Of a stretch of DNA of 64,000 bases, positions 44,610 through 55,164 are shown one piece after another (position 1 is the first letter of the stretch; each line of letters begins with the position of its first letter). This DNA comes from Haberlea rhodopensis (taxonomy: Eukaryota > Streptophyta > Magnoliopsida > Lamiales > Gesneriaceae), in NCBI GenBank assembly GCA_907163345.1, contig CAJQUN010001271.1, positions 1 to 64,000 of the forward strand, given 5' to 3'. The notes under the pieces were generated by a model. It had not been told where the DNA came from, made no database searches, and saw only the letters and a list, made by a program, of their open reading frames with translations. The position numbers and the translations under genes are program-made.

Positions 44610-45035
44610 GCCTGGATCGCCCCAGGTGATGGTGATCATCGCCCCAGGCGATGGGCACCAGGAAGGGCATCGCCACGCACATCGACAGAGGCGATGGCTA
44701 GGCGAGCATGCGAGGAAGATCGCCCCAGGCGATGGTGACCAAAGCTTGAGGCGATGGCAGCCACAGGGACTTCGCCCCCGCACATCGACTGAAGCGACGC
44801 CGAGGCATGGCGTGGGTATGCGTGCAGGGAGATCGTCCGAGGCGATGGGCTGAACACCCGAGGCGATGGCAGGAACGCTTGAGGCGATCTGACGTTCGTT
44901 TGAGGCGATGACATAATTGGACATGCTGAGGCTACGGCCTTGATTTTTGCTGCTGATCGCCTGAGGCGATGCGTGATTTTTGGTGACCGTTGAGGCGCGG
45001 CGATGGTGATCGCCTGAGGCGATGTCCGAGGCGAT
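44610..45035 (+). repeat. U3 array of ATCGCC-NNN-GGCGAT palindromes (LTR-2)
   Basis: About a dozen copies of a word centred on CGCCTGAGGCG, from perfect (GATCGCCTGAGGCGATG near 44955 and 45010) to half-sites (CCCAGGCGATGG, TCCGAGGCGATGGG). Also present at 42640-42930, 48370-48785, 50790-51110 and 54590-54920. All lie upstream of the LTR's TATA box, on the element strand. Clustered palindromes upstream of the promoter are a described feature of Sirevirus LTRs. Confidence 0.88.
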
Positions 45036-45100
45036 CTTGGAGTGATTTCAGCCTTATGAGTAGCAACGGCTAGTAGGAGCCTTGGAGGTCTTCTACACTA

Positions 45101-45109
45101 TAAATATGG
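45101..45109 (+). promoter_or_regulatory. TATA box of LTR-2
   Basis: CTATAAATA, between the palindrome array and the hairpin array, conserved in all five LTRs. Transcription would start about 30 bases downstream. Confidence 0.75.
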
Positions 45110-45403
45110 ATGCTTTGGAGCATTTTAAAGCTAAGGGAACAAGCCTACAACCTATACCAAAGTCTTGATAATTATTATTTGATTTAAGCTTTGCAATCTC
45201 CATACATTGTTATTGTATTGGAGCTTGTAATTCTTTTATTGTGTGTGAGTCTTGTTCACTTCGTGTTGGTACACCGTGAACGTGTGTGTTGGTTTATTGT
45301 AAAGGTCCTCCAACACCAAAGCAAGTTGGAGAATTGTAAAGTCATCAACAAGTCTTGGTGGTGCAAGTGTGTGGCTATCCTTGGAGCCCTTAAGGCCAAG
45401 AAG

Positions 45404-45551
45404 ACTCGTGAAGAGTGTTGGTAGCTCGGGAAGAGCTTTGTATACTCGGGAAGAGTATTGTGCTTGGGAAGAGCTTGTGTGCTCGGGAAGAGCTTGTGTA
45501 CTCGGGAAGAGTAGTGTGCTCAGGAAGAGCGTTGTAACTCGGGAAGAGTTA
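45404..45551 (+). repeat. Array of eight covarying stem-loops in R/U5 (LTR-2)
   Basis: Eight units with a central CTC-loop-GAG. Flanking bases change in pairs: ACTC/GAGT (45404), AGCTC/GAGCT (45423), ATACTC/GAGTAT (45442), GCTT/GAGC with a G-U pair (45462), GCTC/GAGC (45481), TACTC/GAGTA (45499), GCTC/GAGC (45518), TAACTC/GAGTTA (45535). Loops are GGGAA or GTGAA, once AGGAA. The array lies downstream of the predicted start site, so it would be in the RNA. Confidence 0.85.
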
Positions 45552-45847
45552 TTGTGTGGCTAACTTGGAGCCCTCAAGGCCAAGACCAATTGTTCTAGTG
45601 GAACCTCGGTTGGAGGTTATCTAACCGGGAAGAGGAGACGTAGGCGATTCATCGCCGAACTTCTATAACAAATCCTTTTGTTATTTATTGCTTTATTTCC
45701 TTTACGCATTTATTTATTTTATTCTTTGCATTTATCGATTGACTAAAGGCTTCCGCAAGCGCAAAATATTTTATTTTTACAAACTCATTTTAAAACGCTA
45801 AAGTAGCCAATGAATCTCATTCACCCCCCCTCTTCGATTCCAACAAG

Positions 45848-45860
45848 TGGTATCAGAGCC
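45848..45860 (+). other. PBS of element B
   Basis: TGGTATCAGAGCC two bases after LTR-2; initiator-Met tRNA type. Confidence 0.95.
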
Positions 45861-45893
45861 ATTTGATTTTTGTTTTAAATTAAAATCTTTTTA

Positions 45894-47522
45894 TGGATAA
45901 TCTAGCAAATGAGTTTGCTCAAGGTCAATCGACGAATCGCCCTCCGCTTTTCACGGGTGATAACTACGGGTATTGGAAAAAGAATTTCTCTATATATCCA
46001 ATCCGTAGATTATGATCTATGGAAAATCATTGTGAAAGGTCCACATACTCCTTTAAAGGATGTTGGGGGAATTAGTGTTCCCAAAGAAATGGACGACTTC
46101 ACAAAAGCGGATATGATGTTAATATCTCAAAATGCTAAAGCTATTAATATTTTGCATTGTGCTTTAGATATGAAGGAATACAACTGGATCTCAATGTGCT
46201 CAACCGCTAAGGAGATATGGGACAAATTTACAAATTTGTCATGAAGGAACCAACCAAGTAAAGGAGACAAAGATAGACCTCCTTCAACTCAAATATGAGA
46301 CATTTGAGATGGATTCCGGAGAAGATGTGGATTCCATGTTTAGGAGGCTCACCCAAATCATCAACGAGCTTGCTCAACTTGGAGAGAAGTATCCTCCAAA
46401 GCAAATATGGAGGAGAGCTCTAAGGGCCTTACCTAAAGAATGGGATGCTAAGAGAACGGCCATTATCGAGTCCAACAAAGGAGAAAGTGCTTCCTATGAT
46501 CTTGATGAGCTCCATGGCACATTGGTGACTCGTGAGCTTGAAGTTGCCACAAGGAGAGAAGTAAAGGAGGAGGATATATCCAAGAGAAATGGAATTGCCT
46601 TGGTTGGAAGGAAATACCTCTCCGATGATGAAGAAGATGATGATGATGAGGAGATGATCCTATTCACAAAGAAGTTCAAGAAACTCTTCACCAAACATAG
46701 CAAGTCAAAGACCTCAAGTGCAACCAAAAATGAATCCAAAAATGAGGTAACTTGTTATAATTGTAATGATAAAGGTCATTATGCTAACAAATGCCATAGG
46801 AATAAGAATGAGGACAAAGGGAAGAGAAGGCGTTTATAGTCACATGGAGTGATAGCGACTCCGATGAAGAAGAAGCCACCAATCTATGTCTAATGGCTCT
46901 TGGAGATGAAGGAGATGAAAGTGACAATGAGGTACCTTCATTTGATGAACTTTTAGAGTCTTATAATGATCTTATTGATGCTCTTGGCAAAACCAAGATG
47001 AGTAACAAATTACTCAAACTTGAGATTGCTAAGAAAGATGAAGAAAATAATTCATTGAAAAATGAATTAAATTCTTTAAAGATATCATTTTGCAAATTTA
47101 GTGAAAGTAGTAAAAAGATGAATGAATTGCTTGGCTTGCAACGTTGTAGCTTTGACAAAGCCGGGTTAGGTTTTTCAAGCAAATCAAAAACCTTTTCTAG
47201 CTTATTGGCCAATGCAAAGCATGATTCTCCTACTTGTAATTATTGTTGCAAAAATGGCCACACTAAAAATAAGTGTAGGTTTGCTAGAATCCAATACCAA
47301 CCTAATAAGAGGTGGAAATGGATTCCAAAAGTGCCATTGAAACTAGGACCCAAAAATCAAATGGGTACCAAAGTTCCTCCAATTGTAAATTTGTCTTGTA
47401 GGGACAAGAATGGAATGAAGGATGAAGGGCCAAGCAACTCAAAGGAGGAGTTTGTATTATTCACAACTATAGAAGAGGCTCGAGGCGTTGGACCTATGAT
47501 AAGAACGAACTCTTGTCATTAA
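45894..47522 (+). pseudogene. Gag of element B, three frameshifts
   Basis: Starts MDNLANEFAQGQSTNRPPLF 34 bases after the PBS. Conserved Gag text (SVDYDLWKIIVKGPH, SQNAKAINILHCALDMKEYN, RALPKEWDAKRTAI), first knuckle CYNCNDKGHYANKC near 46752-46793, acidic stretch, a coiled-coil-like segment, second knuckle CNYCCKNGHTKNKC near 47236-47277, then RWKWIPK and the end near 47522. Single-base indels near 45980, 46228 and 46825 break the frame. Nothing resembling protease, integrase or RT follows before the purine tract. Two knuckles is unusual; the 5081-15790 Gag has one. Confidence 0.9.
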
Positions 47523-48195
47523 GGGTAAAATTTAATTTTTTTGTTAAAAGAGCAATTTCAAAATTCATTGGCACAAATTAATTGTGATCAATAAATATTG
47601 AAGCTCAATATTCATTGGAGTAAAATTCATAACCCCTTAGCATAATTGTTGAAATGCATGATGTATGCTTATCTTTTTATAGTAAGTAGCTTGATATGCT
47701 TTGCATTCAAATTTGAATATGCTATGTGAAAATGTGCAAGTATATGATTTGTTATAATGCCTTGATATCTTTATTATTTTGTTTTTGGCATGAATGCATA
47801 AACATATGCACACATTACAACTTTTAGAATTAATTGTTGAGTGCATTAAACACATGGTTGTGATTCACCTCTATATGATTTAATCTTGTTTGATGAGGAA
47901 CATGTGTAATTTGAAGCTATATGTCAACATATAAATTATGCCATGTTTATTTGAATTTTATGCTTTTTAATTATCACAAAAAGGGGGAGAATTTTGTGAT
48001 AAACTTGAACCTTAATACATGCATAGTTTAAGGGGGAGAGCTTATGTATGCATGGTTTGAGGGGGAGAGTTATTTGTTTACTTGATAACTTGTATGTGTT
48101 ATGCAATTGTTAAGGGGGAGTTATTTTTACTCACATTACATGCATATTACTTATTCAAGTTTATCAAGTTTTGTGATCATCAAAAAGGGGGAGAT
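47523..48195 (+). other. 3' interior of element B with five purine tracts
   Basis: AGGGGGAG occurs at about 47982, 48031, 48061, 48113 and 48186; the last abuts LTR-3. Multiple PPT copies are a reported Sirevirus signature. The rest is AT-rich and non-coding. Confidence 0.85.
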
Positions 48196-49598
48196 TGTTG
48201 AGCCTTAAACGCATGGTTGCGTTTAATGCGTTAAATTATCCCCGGTCAATCTTTGAGTTTTGATGATCAACAAAACTTGTGTTTGTTATACTAATGCATC
48301 TACTTAGTGTGCAGATTAAGTGATGAAAAGTGGAATGGATTGAAGAAAATCGAGTGTGCATATTCTGGCCTGGATCGCCCCAGGCGATGGGTGCCAGGAA
48401 GGGCATCGCCACGCACATCGACAGAGGCGATGGCTAGGCGAGCATGCGAAAGATCGCCCCAGGCGATGGTGACCAACGCCTGAGGCGATGGCAGCCACAG
48501 GGACTTCGCCCCCGCACATCGACTGAAGCGACGCCGAGGCATGGCGTGGGCATGCGCGCAGGGAGATCGTCCGAGGCGATGGGCTGAACGCCCGAGGCGA
48601 TGGCAGGAACGCCTGAGGCGATCTGACGTTCGTTTGAGGCGATGACAGAATTGGACATGCTGAGGCTACGGCCTTGATTTTTGCTGCTGATCGCCTGAGG
48701 CGATCCAGCGATCGCCTGAGGCGATGCGTGATTTTGGTGACCGTTGAGGCGCGGTGATGGTGATTGCCTGAGGCGATGTCCGAGGCGATCTTGGAGTGAT
48801 TTCAGCCTTATGAGTAGCAACGGCTAGTAGGAGCCTTGGATGTCTTCTACACTATAAATATGGATGCTTTGGAGTATTTTGAAGCTAAGGGAACAAGCCT
48901 ACAACCTATACCAAAGTCTTGATAATTATTATTTGATTTAAGCTTTGCAATCTCCATACATTGTTATTGTATTGGAGCTTGTAATTCTTTTATTGTGTGT
49001 GAGTCTTGTTCACTTCGTGTTGGTACACCGTGAAGGTGTGTGTTGGTTTATTTTAAAGGTCCTCCAACACCAAAGCAAGTTGGAGAATTGTAAAGTCATC
49101 AACAAGTCTTGGTGGTGCAAGTGTGTGGCTATCCTTGGAGCCCTTAAGGCCAAGAAGACTCGTGAAGAGTGTTGGTAGCTCGGGAAGAGCTTTGTATACT
49201 CGGGAAGAATATTGTGCTCGGGAAGAGCTTGTGTGCTCGGGAAGAGCTTGTGTACTCGGGAAGAGTAGTGTGCTCGGGAAGAGCGTTGTAACTCGGGAAG
49301 AGTTATTGTGTGGCTAACTTGGAGCCCTCAAGGCCAAGACCAATTGTTCTAGTGGAACCTCGGTTGGAGGTTATCTAACCGGGAAGAGGAGACGTAGGCG
49401 ATTCATCGCCGAACTTCTATAACAAATCCTTTTGTTATTTATTGCTTTATTTCCTTTACGCATTTATTTATTTTATTCTTTGCATTTATCGATTGACTAA
49501 AGGCTTCCGCAAGCGCAAAATATTTTATTTTTACAAACTCATTTTAAAACGCTAAAGTAGCCAAGGAATCTCATTCACCCCCCTCTTCGATTCCAACA
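48196..49598 (+). repeat. LTR-3 (plus), 3' LTR of element B
   Basis: 1,403 bp, very close to LTR-2; a block of about 20 bp in the palindrome array is missing relative to LTR-2. The hairpin array (49158-49305) has perfect forms of two units that are imperfect in LTR-2, and one broken pair (GAATAT for GAGTAT). Confidence 0.92.
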
Positions 49599-50021
49599 CA
49601 ATAGATCAATCTTTGTCTCCTTCACTTGATTTGTGCCCTCATGACAAATTTGCAATTTGTCCCATATTTCCTTTCCAGTTGAGCACATCGAGATCCGGTT
49701 GTACTCCTTCATATCTAAAGCACAATGCAAAATATTAATAGCTTTAGCATTTTGAGAAATTAAAATCATATCCGATCTTGTAAAATTGTCCATTTCTTTG
49801 GGAATACTTATTCCACCAACTTCCTTTAAAGGAATATGTGGACCTTTTACAATAATTTTCCATAGGTCATAATCTACGGATTGGATGTATAGAGAAATTA
49901 TATTTTTCCAATATCCGTAGTTATCTCCCGTGAAGAGCGGAGGTCGATTTGTCGATTGACCTTGAGCAAACTCATTTACTAGATTAGCCATAAAAAAAAT
50001 TTGATTTAAAACAAAAATCAA
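49599..50021 (-). pseudogene. Gag N-terminal fragment of element A
   Basis: Minus strand: MANLVNEFAQGQSTNRPPLF through STGKEIWDKLQICHEGTNQ and KIDLL, where it meets LTR-3. Open as far as it goes. The continuation is not at the other side of element B except for the last about 100 codons (43922-44246). A PBS (AGTGGTATCAGAGCC) lies at 50024-50038, beside LTR-4. Confidence 0.88.
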
Positions 50022-50038
50022 ATGGCTCTGATACCACT

Positions 50039-51282
50039 TGTTGGAACCAAAGAGAGGGGGTGTGAATGAGGTTCCTTGGCTACTTTAGCTTTTTACAATG
50101 AGTTTGCAAAAAGTCGAGTTTGCGCTGCGGAAGGCTTGATGTCAACCGACAAATAAACAAAATGAAGAAATAAATAAATGCGTAATATAAATAAAGCAAT
50201 AAAGAACACGAGAATTTGTTATAGAAGTTCGGCGATGAATTGCCTAGGTCTCCTCTTCGCGGTTAGAAAACGTTTAACTGAGGTTCCACTAGAACAATCT
50301 TGATCTTGGCCTTAAGGGCTCCAAGTTAGCCACAACACAACTCTTCACGAGTAAAACAGCTCTTCACGAGCAACACGCTCTTCACGAGTCTTCTTGGCCT
50401 TAAGGGCTCCAAGGATAGCCACACACAACTCTTCCCGAGTTACCCACACTCTTCACGAGTCTTCTTGGCCTTAAGGGCTCCAAGGATAGCCACACACTTG
50501 CACCAACTTCACTTGTTGATGACTTATACAATTTCCAACTTGCGTCGGTATTGGAGGACCTTACAATAAATCAATAACACCTTCATGGTGTAACAACACG
50601 AAGAACACAAGAAATGATACAACACAAATGTATGAAGTTTGCAATGCTAGATAGAATTTGATTGAACACAACTTTCTTGTAGTTTATACTCTTGTTTCTT
50701 GTCTTCAAAATGCTCCAAAACATCCATATTTATAGTGTAGGAGGCCCCCAAGGCTCCTACTAGCCGTTGCTACACTTAAGGCTTGAATCACTCCAAGATC
50801 GCCTCGGACATCGCCTCGGGCGATCACCATCGTCGCGCCCCAACGGTCACCAAATTGCACAGATCGCCTCAGGCGATGTACTGGTCGCCTAAGGCGATCG
50901 TTCCCAAAAAATAATGTCGTAGCTTTGCTTGCTCAGAAATGTTCATCGCCTCAGGCGAAGTCTACATCGCCTCAAACGTTCAAGCCATCGCCTCAGGCGA
51001 ACTCGCCCTGCGCACGGTCCTAGGCATCGCTTCAGTCGATGTGCGGGGCGAAGTCTCAAGTGACTGTCATCGCCTGGGGCGATGGTCACCATCGCCTAGG
51101 GCGACCTGCCCTATGCCTTGCATAATTGATTTCCTTCAACCAATCCATTTCAATCATCTAAACATGTACACTAAGTGGACACATTAGTATAACAAACACA
51201 AGTTTTGTTGATCATCAAAACTCATAAATAATTCGGAGATAAATTAAGCATTAAACTCAACCATGCATTTAAGGCTCAACAA
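50039..51282 (-). repeat. LTR-4 (minus), shared by elements A and C
   Basis: 1,244 bp. On its left is a PBS and gag start (5' LTR role for A); on its right a purine tract and 3' interior (3' LTR role for C). Confidence 0.92.
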
Positions 51283-52187
51283 TCTCCCCCTTTTTTATGA
51301 TCACAAAACTTGAATATGTAATATGCATAAAATATGAGTAAACATGACTCCCCCTTAACAAATGCATAGCACATACAAGTTATACCAAGTAAAGCATAAA
51401 AAGCTCTCCCCTCAAACCATGAATAACTCTTCCCCTCAAACCATGCATAACTAAAGCTCCAAGTTTATCACAAAATTCTCCCCTTTTTTGTGATTATCAA
51501 AAAGCACAAAGTTCAAATAAACATAGCATAATTATATGTTGACACACATTCATAGTCTACCAATTTACACATGTTCATCATTAAGCATGTAATAGTCATA
51601 ACAAGCATAAGATTAAATCATTGAGAGGAATAAAAACATGCGTTTAAGGCAATCAACAATGAATTCTAAATATTTCAAAGTGTGCATATGTTCATGCACT
51701 CAGGCGCAATAGACATTAAAATTCTCAATGCATCATTATAAACATTTGATAAGATAATGAGAATAGAATCATTGAGGCCATAGAAACAATACATGAAATT
51801 CTTTGGCCATATTTCTATGATCCAAGATAGAGCATTTAAACACTTAAAGCATGCATAATCACATTTAATTTCACATTTTCACATTGCATATTCAAATTTG
51901 AACTCAAGGCATATCAAGATAATTGCTATAAAGAAATAAGCATAAATCATGCATCAAAACAATTTATATGTGCACATGCTAATGGGAAATGCATTTTACT
52001 ATCAATGAATATTGAGCTTCATTATTTATTGGTCACAATTAATTTGTGCCAATGAAATTTTGAATTGCTCTTTTTAAATGCACAATTATAATTTTACCTT
52101 TGATGACAAGAGTACGTTCTTGTCATTGGTCATATACCTCGCGCTTCTTCTATTGTGATGCATAAGATAATTTCCTCTCTTGAGGTG
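51283..52187 (-). other. 3' untranslated interior of element C
   Basis: Near-identical to 43110-43921, with the same series of purine tracts. No coding potential. Confidence 0.75.
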
Positions 52188-53745
52188 CTAGTGCCTTCCT
52201 TCATCCTCGATCCCTTTGTTATTCCTACAAAAAAAATTTTTGATTTGGGATTCTTTGGTACCCATTTGATTTTTGGGTCCTTGTGTGTTAGCTTTCATCG
52301 ATGCCTTTGGAATCCATTTCCACCTCTTGTTAGGTAGGTATTGGATTTTAGTAAATCTACATTTATTCTTTGTATGACCATCTTTACAACAACAAGTGCA
52401 AGTAGGAGAATTGTGCTTAGCTTTAGCCAACAAGCTTGAAAATATTTTAGATTTGCTTGAAAACCCTAGTCCGGCTTTATCAAAGCTACAACGTTGCAAG
52501 CCAAGCAATTCATTCATATTTAAACTACTATCACTAAACTTGCAAAAAGATTTCTTCAAATAACTTAATTCATTTTTCAATGAATTGTTTTCTTCATCTC
52601 TGTTGGCTACCTCAAGTTTGAGTAATTTGTTACTCATCTTGGTTTTACCAAGAACATCAATAAGCTCATGATAGCAATCTAATAATTCATCAAAAGATGG
52701 TACCTCATCATCGCTTTCCTCTTCCTCATCATTTGCATCATCTTTGGCCATGAGACAAAGGTTTGTTGCTTCTTCCCCATCGGAGTCACAATCACTCCAT
52801 GTGGCCATTAGAGCTTTCTTCTTTCCTTTATTCTCATCCTTCTTCCTAGGACATTCATTAGCATAATGACCTTTATATTGACAATTATAACATGTTACAT
52901 ATTGTTTGGAATCATATTTGATAGCACCGGAGGTCTTTGGCTTGTTGTATTTGTTGAAGAATTTCTTTGAACTTTCTTGTGAACAAGATCATCTCTTCAT
53001 AATCTTCATCATCGGATTGATCTTTCCTCCGGACCAAGGCTATCCCCTTTCTTATGGATCTATCATCCTCCTTTATTCCTTTTTGTGTTGACACTTCAGG
53101 CTCATGGATCACCAAGGTACCATGAAGTTCATCAAGATCATATGATGCATTTTCTCCTTTGTTGGATTCGATGATGGCCGTCCTCTTGGCATCCCATTCT
53201 TGTGGTAAGGCTCTAAGTGCTCTTCTCCGTATTTGCTTTGGAGGATACTTCTCACCAAGTTGGGCAAGCTCATTTATGATTTCAGTGAGCCTTCTAAACA
53301 TCGAGTCAACGTCTTCTCCCAATTCCATCTCAAATGTCTCATACTTGAGTTGCAATAGATCAATCTTTGTCTCCTTCACTTGATTTGTGCCCTCATGACA
53401 AATTTGCAATTTGTCTCATATTTCCTTTCCGGTTGAGCACATCGAGATCCAGTTGTACTCCTTCATATCTAAAGCACAATGCAAAATATTAATAGCTTTA
53501 GCATTTTGAGAAATTAAAATCATATCCGATCTTGTAAAATCGTCCATTTCTTTGGGAATACTTATTCCACCAACTTCCTTTAAAGGAATATGTGGACCTT
53601 TTACAATAATTTTCCATAGGTCATAATCTACGGATTGGATGTATAGAGAAATTCTATTTTTCCAATATCCGTAGTTATTTCCCGTGAAGAGCGGAAGTCG
53701 ATTTGTCGATTGACCTTGAGCAAACTCATTTACTAGATTAGCCAT
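52188..53745 (-). pseudogene. Gag of element C
   Basis: Same protein family as B: start MANLVNEFAQGQSTNRLPLF, stop after CSTGKEI (TGG changed to TGA near 53420), then QICHEGTNQVKETKIDLLQL onward, a frame change near 52920, first knuckle CYNCQYKGHYANEC, and an open run 52808-52188 (VPSFDELLDCYHELIDVLGK, CTCCCKDGHTKNKC, RWKWIPKASMKANTQGPKNQ). No pol follows before the purine tract. Confidence 0.9.
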
Positions 53746-53791
53746 AATTTTTTTTGATTTAAAACAAAAATCAAATGGCTATGATACCAAT

Positions 53792-55093
53792 TGTTGGAAC
53801 CAAAGAGGGGGGGGGGGGGGGGGGGGTAAATGAGGTTCCTTGGCTACTTTAGCTTTTTACAATGAGTTTGCAAAAAGTCGAGTTTGCGCTGCGGAAGGCT
53901 TGATGTCAACCGACAAATAAACAAAATGAAGAAATAAATAAATGCGTAATATAAATAAAGTAATAAAGAACACGAGAATTTGTTATAGAAGTTCGGCGAT
54001 GAATTGCCTAGGTCTCCTCTTCGCGGTTAGAAAACGTTTAACTGAGGTTCCACTAGAACAATCTTGATCTTGGCCTTAAGGGCTCCAAGTTAGCCACAAC
54101 ACAACTCTTCACGAGCAAAACAGCTCTTCACGAGCAACACACTCTTCACGAGTCTTCTTGGCCTTAAGGGCTCCAAGGATAGCCGCACACAACTCTTCCC
54201 GAGTTACCCACACTCTTCATGAGTCTTCTTGGCCTTAAGGGCTCCAAGGATAGCCACACATTTGCACCAACTTTACTTGTTGATGACTTATACAATTTCC
54301 AACTTGCGTCGGTGTTGGAGGACCTTACAATAAATCAATAACACCTTCACGGTGTAACAACACGAAGAACACAAGAACTCTCACACAAGAAATGAATCAC
54401 AAACTCCAAAACAACACAAATGTATGAAGTTTGCAATGCTAGATAGAATTTGATTGAACACAACTTTCTTGTAGTTTATACTCTTATTTCTTGTCTTCAA
54501 AATGCTCTAAAACATCCATATTTATAGTGTAGGAGGTCCTGAAGGCTCCTACTAGCCGTTGCTACACTTAAGGCTTGAATCACTCCAAGATCACCTCGGA
54601 CATCGCCTCAGGCGATCACCATCGCCGCGCACCAACGGTCACCAAATTGCACAGATCGCCTCAGGCGATGTACTGATCGCCTCAGGCGATCGTTTCCAAA
54701 AAATAATGTCGTAGCTTCGGTTGCTCAGAAATGTTCATCGCCTCAGGCAAAGCCTTCATCGCCGCAAACGTTCTAGCATCGCCTCAGGCGATCAAGCCAT
54801 CGCCTCAAGCGAACTCGCCCAGAGCGCGTACCTCGGCGTCGCTTCAGTCGATGTGCGGGGCGAAGTCTCGAGTGGCTGTCATCGCCTGGGGCGATGGTCA
54901 CCATCACCTGGGGTGATCTGCCCTATGCCTTGCATAATTGATTACCTTCAACCAATCCATTTCAATCATCTAAACCTGTACACTAAGTGGACACATTAGT
55001 ATAACAAACACAAGTTTTGTTGATCATCAAAACTCATAAATAATTTGGAGATAAATTAAGCATTAAACTCAACCATGCGTTTAAGGCTCAACA
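53792..55093 (-). repeat. LTR-5 (minus), 5' LTR of element C
   Basis: 1,302 bp. Preceded on the element strand by nothing but the CACGA duplication; PBS (TGGTATCATAGCC) at about 53778-53790. Contains a run of 20 G (53807-53826) where LTR-1 and LTR-4 have five or six. Confidence 0.92.
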
Positions 55094-55164
55094 CACGAGC
55101 TATTGATGCTCAAGTTAGTTGAACTCGGGTGTGGAATGACCACCCACCCCGACCGATCCTGACA

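Larger units (their letters stand above)
44438..45845 (+). repeat. LTR-2 (plus), 5' LTR of gag-only element B
   Basis: 1,408 bp, TGTTGAGCCTTAAACGC...GATTCCAACA. U3 palindromes at 44610-45035, TATA box CTATAAATA at 45101, and R/U5 hairpin array at 45404-45551, then PBS. Confidence 0.93.
41891..55093. mobile_element. Composite of gag-only Sirevirus-like elements, 13.2 kb, five LTRs
   Basis: TGTTGGAACC...GGCTCAACA, flanked by CACGA on both sides (41886-41890, 55094-55098). Order: minus LTR-1; minus 3' interior; plus tail; plus LTR-2; plus interior with gag; plus LTR-3; minus gag start; minus LTR-4; minus interior with gag; minus LTR-5. I read it as element A (LTR-1 to LTR-4, minus) invaded by element B (plus), with LTR-4 shared with element C (LTR-4 to LTR-5, minus). 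No protease, integrase or RT anywhere inside. Confidence 0.85.
38693..55164 (+). mobile_element. LARD-like non-autonomous copia element carrying a nested insertion
   Basis: 5' LTR 38693-39934, PBS, about 800 bp of non-coding interior, a purine tract (AAAAAGTGGGAGAT), and a 3' LTR at 40733-41890 plus 55099-55164. It has every cis signal for reverse transcription and no gag or pol. Repeat-rich U3 and a TTGTGATCATCAAAAAG-type purine tract suggest it belongs to the Sirevirus-like group. The five bases on its two sides (ATTAT and AGTTG) do not match, so no target duplication is visible. Confidence 0.85.

Noticed and set aside
44478..44924. 148-codon minus-strand open frame and similar frames at 44572-44853, 48434-48820 and 50939-51187
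   Set aside because: They lie in LTR palindrome arrays; the repeated GATCGCC words keep all frames open. No start context, domain or codon pattern of a gene.
44610..45035. Regularly recurring palindromes looking like a CRISPR array
   Set aside because: Spacing is irregular, spacers are themselves repeat-derived, copies sit in retrotransposon LTRs and the genome is plant nuclear.
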